A stretch of 64,000 nt of DNA from Luteirhabdus pelagi (GTDB lineage Bacteria; Bacteroidota; Bacteroidia; Flavobacteriales; Flavobacteriaceae), in contig NZ_JAECMS010000001.1 of the NCBI RefSeq assembly GCF_016827595.1, positions 496,001 to 560,000 of the forward strand. Reading direction: 5' to 3'. Of the stretch, positions 62,098 to 64,000 are shown piece by piece. Below the pieces are notes generated by a model. The model was not told where the DNA came from and did no database searches. It saw only the letters and a program-made list of their open reading frames with translations. The position numbers and the translations under genes were made by a program. Numbering within the stretch: position 1 is the stretch's first letter; the number at the start of each line of letters is the position of its first letter.

Positions 62098-63222
62098 CTA
62101 TTTTTGATTCTTTTCGGAAGTGATGGAATCGGTCAGTTTATTTTTGTGGGCGAAGGCGATAAGCTGCTGTTTTCCGCCTGTTCCACTGATATTGAGGATT
62201 TTCTTTATTTGATGAATATGTGTTTGAAATCCATCCAGACTGATGTTCATTTCCGCAGCAATTTCAGGATAAGATTTCTCCTTTCCATACACACCGAGAT
62301 ATCCCAATACCTCCTTTTGACGATCGCTAAGTACTACTTTTGAACTTTCCTTCAGCTCAGTAAGCTCTTTTTTCATAGTTGCAATCGTATCTAAATGGCT
62401 TTCGGAACTAAGCTTAACGCGTTTTAATTCTTCTGATAGCGCATTATTTTCTTTTGTCAATTTTATGGCAAGTGATTGCTGGGCTTCCGTTTCTGATAAA
62501 AACTTCCAACTGTATAGTAAAATGGAGAATAGTAGAATAAATAGGAATTTAAAGGAAATAGCGGTGATACTGCCGGCCATGGCCCAAAATCGTTGGTCAA
62601 TAACTTGAACAGCCCTGTCTTGTGGAATAATTCGATATGAAATGGCAATCAGTATCAATGCAAATAGTGAAAGCGTTGGCAGATACATAAATTTCATATT
62701 TCGGTCTGCGAATGCCTTGTTCAGTTCACTTAGCAGCGCAAGCGCTACCAATACTGAAATGGGAATATCGATCAACCATATAAAATTGTTGCTAATTTCA
62801 GCATTGTTATAGGAAGTTGCTATAAATACAAAAGCAATCATCCCCAAAACCGCGCAATAGATTCCTATAAATTCACGGGTGGTGAAACGCTGTACGGTTC
62901 GAACCAAAATATTTCGAGGTCGGTTATGCTCGATAGAGGGTAAGGACAAAATAATGAAGAGTGAATTCGCTAGCGATATAAAGACACCCCAATAAATAAT
63001 AAGTTGAGAATGCTCAGGAACGTTCCAAACCGTTACCAGTAGGAAATTTACGAATGCTCCAATTCCCCAGGAAAATATAGCGAGGCCAAACCATTTAATT
63101 CCATCAATTGATTTCGCATCGACCGTTCGTCGCCCTTCTTTTTTAAAGATACGCTGTATGATAACTGCCGATAAGAGGCAAACAATAGCAGTAACCGAAT
63201 ATTCAATGGTGGAAAGCAACAT
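62098..63222 (-). CDS. Seven-helix membrane protein with C-terminal LuxR-type HTH
   Basis: A 374-residue regulator. Seven membrane helices fill about residues 1-240 (for example VTAIVCLLSAVIIQRIF, GLAIFSWGIGAFVNFLLV, FLFILLFSILLYSWKFL); a coiled coil follows (NALSEELKRVKLSSESHLDT), then the HTH: LSDRQKEVLGYLGVYGKEKS and YPEIAAEMNISLDGFQTHIH. No phosphoacceptor domain. It could be a one-component membrane sensor that binds DNA while anchored. GTG at 63234 is in frame; ATG 63222 is preferred. It lies between IcmF and the symporter. Confidence 0.8.
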   Translation of the reverse strand: MLLSTIEYSVTAIVCLLSAVIIQRIFKKEGRRTVDAKSIDGIKWFGLAIFSWGIGAFVNFLLVTVWNVPEHSQLIIYWGVFISLANSLFIILSLPSIEHNRPRNILVRTVQRFTTREFIGIYCAVLGMIAFVFIATSYNNAEISNNFIWLIDIPISVLVALALLSELNKAFADRNMKFMYLPTLSLFALILIAISYRIIPQDRAVQVIDQRFWAMAGSITAISFKFLFILLFSILLYSWKFLSETEAQQSLAIKLTKENNALSEELKRVKLSSESHLDTIATMKKELTELKESSKVVLSDRQKEVLGYLGVYGKEKSYPEIAAEMNISLDGFQTHIHQIKKILNISGTGGKQQLIAFAHKNKLTDSITSEKNQK

Positions 63223-63259
63223 CGTGTTTTGCACTAAAGATATTGAAAAATACCTTCCA

Positions 63260-64000
63260 TTACATATTCCGACGGTACTGCCCTCCTACTTCAAATAAAG
63301 CTTCGGTAATCTGGCCTAAGGAGCAAACTTTAGTAGCCTCCATCAGCTTTTCAAACATGTTTTCATTCTGAATCGCGGCGTCTTGTACACTTTCCAGGGC
63401 TTCTTTCGCCCTACTCTTATAGGCTTTATGCAACTTCTGAAGGGTTTCAATCTGCGATTTCTTTTCTTCCTCTGTTGCTCGAATAACCTCTTTTGGCTGA
63501 ATCGTTGGCGAGCCTTTGCTGCTTAAGAAAGTATTCACTCCAATAATCGGATATTCACCTGTATGCTTTAAGGTTTCATAGTGAAGACTTTCCTCCTGAA
63601 TCTTACTGCGTTGGTACATGGTTTCCATCGCACCTAACACACCACCTCTTTCGGTAAGCCTATCGAATTCCTTCAATACGGCTTCTTCAACCAAATCGGT
63701 CAGTTCTTCAATAATAAAACTACCCTGAATTGGATTTTCATTCTTCGCCAGTCCGAGTTCTTTGTTGATAATCAACTGAATGGCCATCGCTCGGCGTACA
63801 CTTTCCTCTGTCGGTGTTGTAATCGCCTCATCATACGCATTGGTGTGAAGCGAATTGCAGTTATCGTAAATCGCATACAAGGCCTGAAGCGTAGTTCGGA
63901 TGTCGTTGAAATCGATTTCCTGTGCGTGAAGCGAACGACCAGAGGTTTGAATATGATATTTTAACATCTGAGCCCTAGAGTTCGCACCATATTTATCGCG
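63260..64000 (-). CDS. icmF: IcmF-type acyl-CoA mutase, 5' part cut off
   Basis: The last 247 codons of a B12-dependent mutase, open to the window edge ([20 protein letters not shown]). Typical stretches: [60 protein letters not shown], and [20 protein letters not shown]. This agrees best with the C-terminus of fused isobutyryl-CoA mutase (IcmF), which isomerises isobutyryl-CoA and butyryl-CoA, rather than methylmalonyl-CoA mutase. The B12 and GTPase parts lie outside the window. An internal ATG at 63967 is not the start. Confidence 0.85.
   Translation of the reverse strand, partial: RDKYGANSRAQMLKYHIQTSGRSLHAQEIDFNDIRTTLQALYAIYDNCNSLHTNAYDEAITTPTEESVRRAMAIQLIINKELGLAKNENPIQGSFIIEELTDLVEEAVLKEFDRLTERGGVLGAMETMYQRSKIQEESLHYETLKHTGEYPIIGVNTFLSSKGSPTIQPKEVIRATEEEKKSQIETLQKLHKAYKSRAKEALESVQDAAIQNENMFEKLMEATKVCSLGQITEALFEVGGQYRRNM

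Noticed and set aside
63260-63967. Complete 235-residue protein starting at 63967
   Set aside because: The frame is open to the window edge with IcmF-like residues before that Met, so it is a cut gene.

Overview
The window looks like a chromosomal segment of a marine-type flavobacterium (phylum Bacteroidota, class Flavobacteriia). The supporting features are moderately AT-rich coding sequence, promoters of the Bacteroidota type (-7 TAnnTTTG, sometimes with -33 TTTG), very little Shine-Dalgarno signal, many lipoproteins with an SC lipobox, a DnaJ with a reduced zinc-finger region, and family content (DUF2851, DUF4920, DUF1684, DUF2059, NamZ/DUF1343, M49 lipoprotein, FdtA/FdtB-like enzymes) usual for that class. 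I saw no rRNA, tRNA, CRISPR, insertion sequence or phage gene. The first and last genes (acyl-CoA dehydrogenase, IcmF-type mutase) are cut by the window edges.

Layout. 1-13.9 kb holds housekeeping and envelope genes: acyl-CoA dehydrogenase, helix-hairpin-helix protein, Na+/alanine symporter, PspC plus K+ channel pair, DUF2851, a CBS-like PLP enzyme, OmpW, a LolC/E-type permease, NamZ, YkgJ, DUF2059 and an archaemetzincin-like lipoprotein. 13.9-23.9 kb holds an amidohydrolase, an operon of large TPR protein, outer-membrane barrel and thioredoxin, an FtsE without FtsX, and an S8 peptidase. 24.0-42.6 kb is a surface-glycan locus with many strand switches: eight glycosyltransferases (GT2, GT4, GT61 and an unassigned GT-B type), FdtA- and FdtB-like enzymes, two left-handed-beta-helix acyltransferases, a FemAB/GNAT-like protein, two adjacent Wzx-type flippases, and two GT-C-like membrane proteins. 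I saw no Wzy polymerase. The locus ends with a tight trio, ArnC-like GT2, a seven-helix duplicated LAB_N protein and an ArnT-like transferase, which faces a PAP2 phosphatase. 42.6-57.5 kb is housekeeping again: MATE exporter, grpE-dnaJ, YceI, MnmD, IlvE, MazG-like, M49 peptidase, CrcB/FluC, and an MFS transporter behind a putative attenuator leader. 57.6-60.5 kb carries a DNA ligase D split into three translationally coupled genes (PE, LIG, POL). 60.5-64 kb has a second alanine symporter, a seven-helix LuxR-type regulator and the end of IcmF.

How genes may work together. The glycan locus can be read as follows: FdtA/FdtB plus an acyltransferase make a dTDP-3-acylamino-3,6-dideoxyhexose; the glycosyltransferases build a lipid-linked oligosaccharide; Wzx proteins flip it. 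Separate polyprenyl-phosphate sugar donors made by the GT2 enzymes would feed the GT-C enzymes outside. The LAB_N protein has the 3+1+3 helix layout of SWEET transporters and is my best candidate for something undescribed: an undecaprenyl-phosphate-sugar flippase standing where ArnE/ArnF stand in enterobacteria.

Two other patterns are notable. Several intergenic gaps are filled with tandem repeats that all have a 7-bp unit but unrelated unit sequences. A short leader ORF with a strong terminator hairpin sits directly in front of an MFS transporter.
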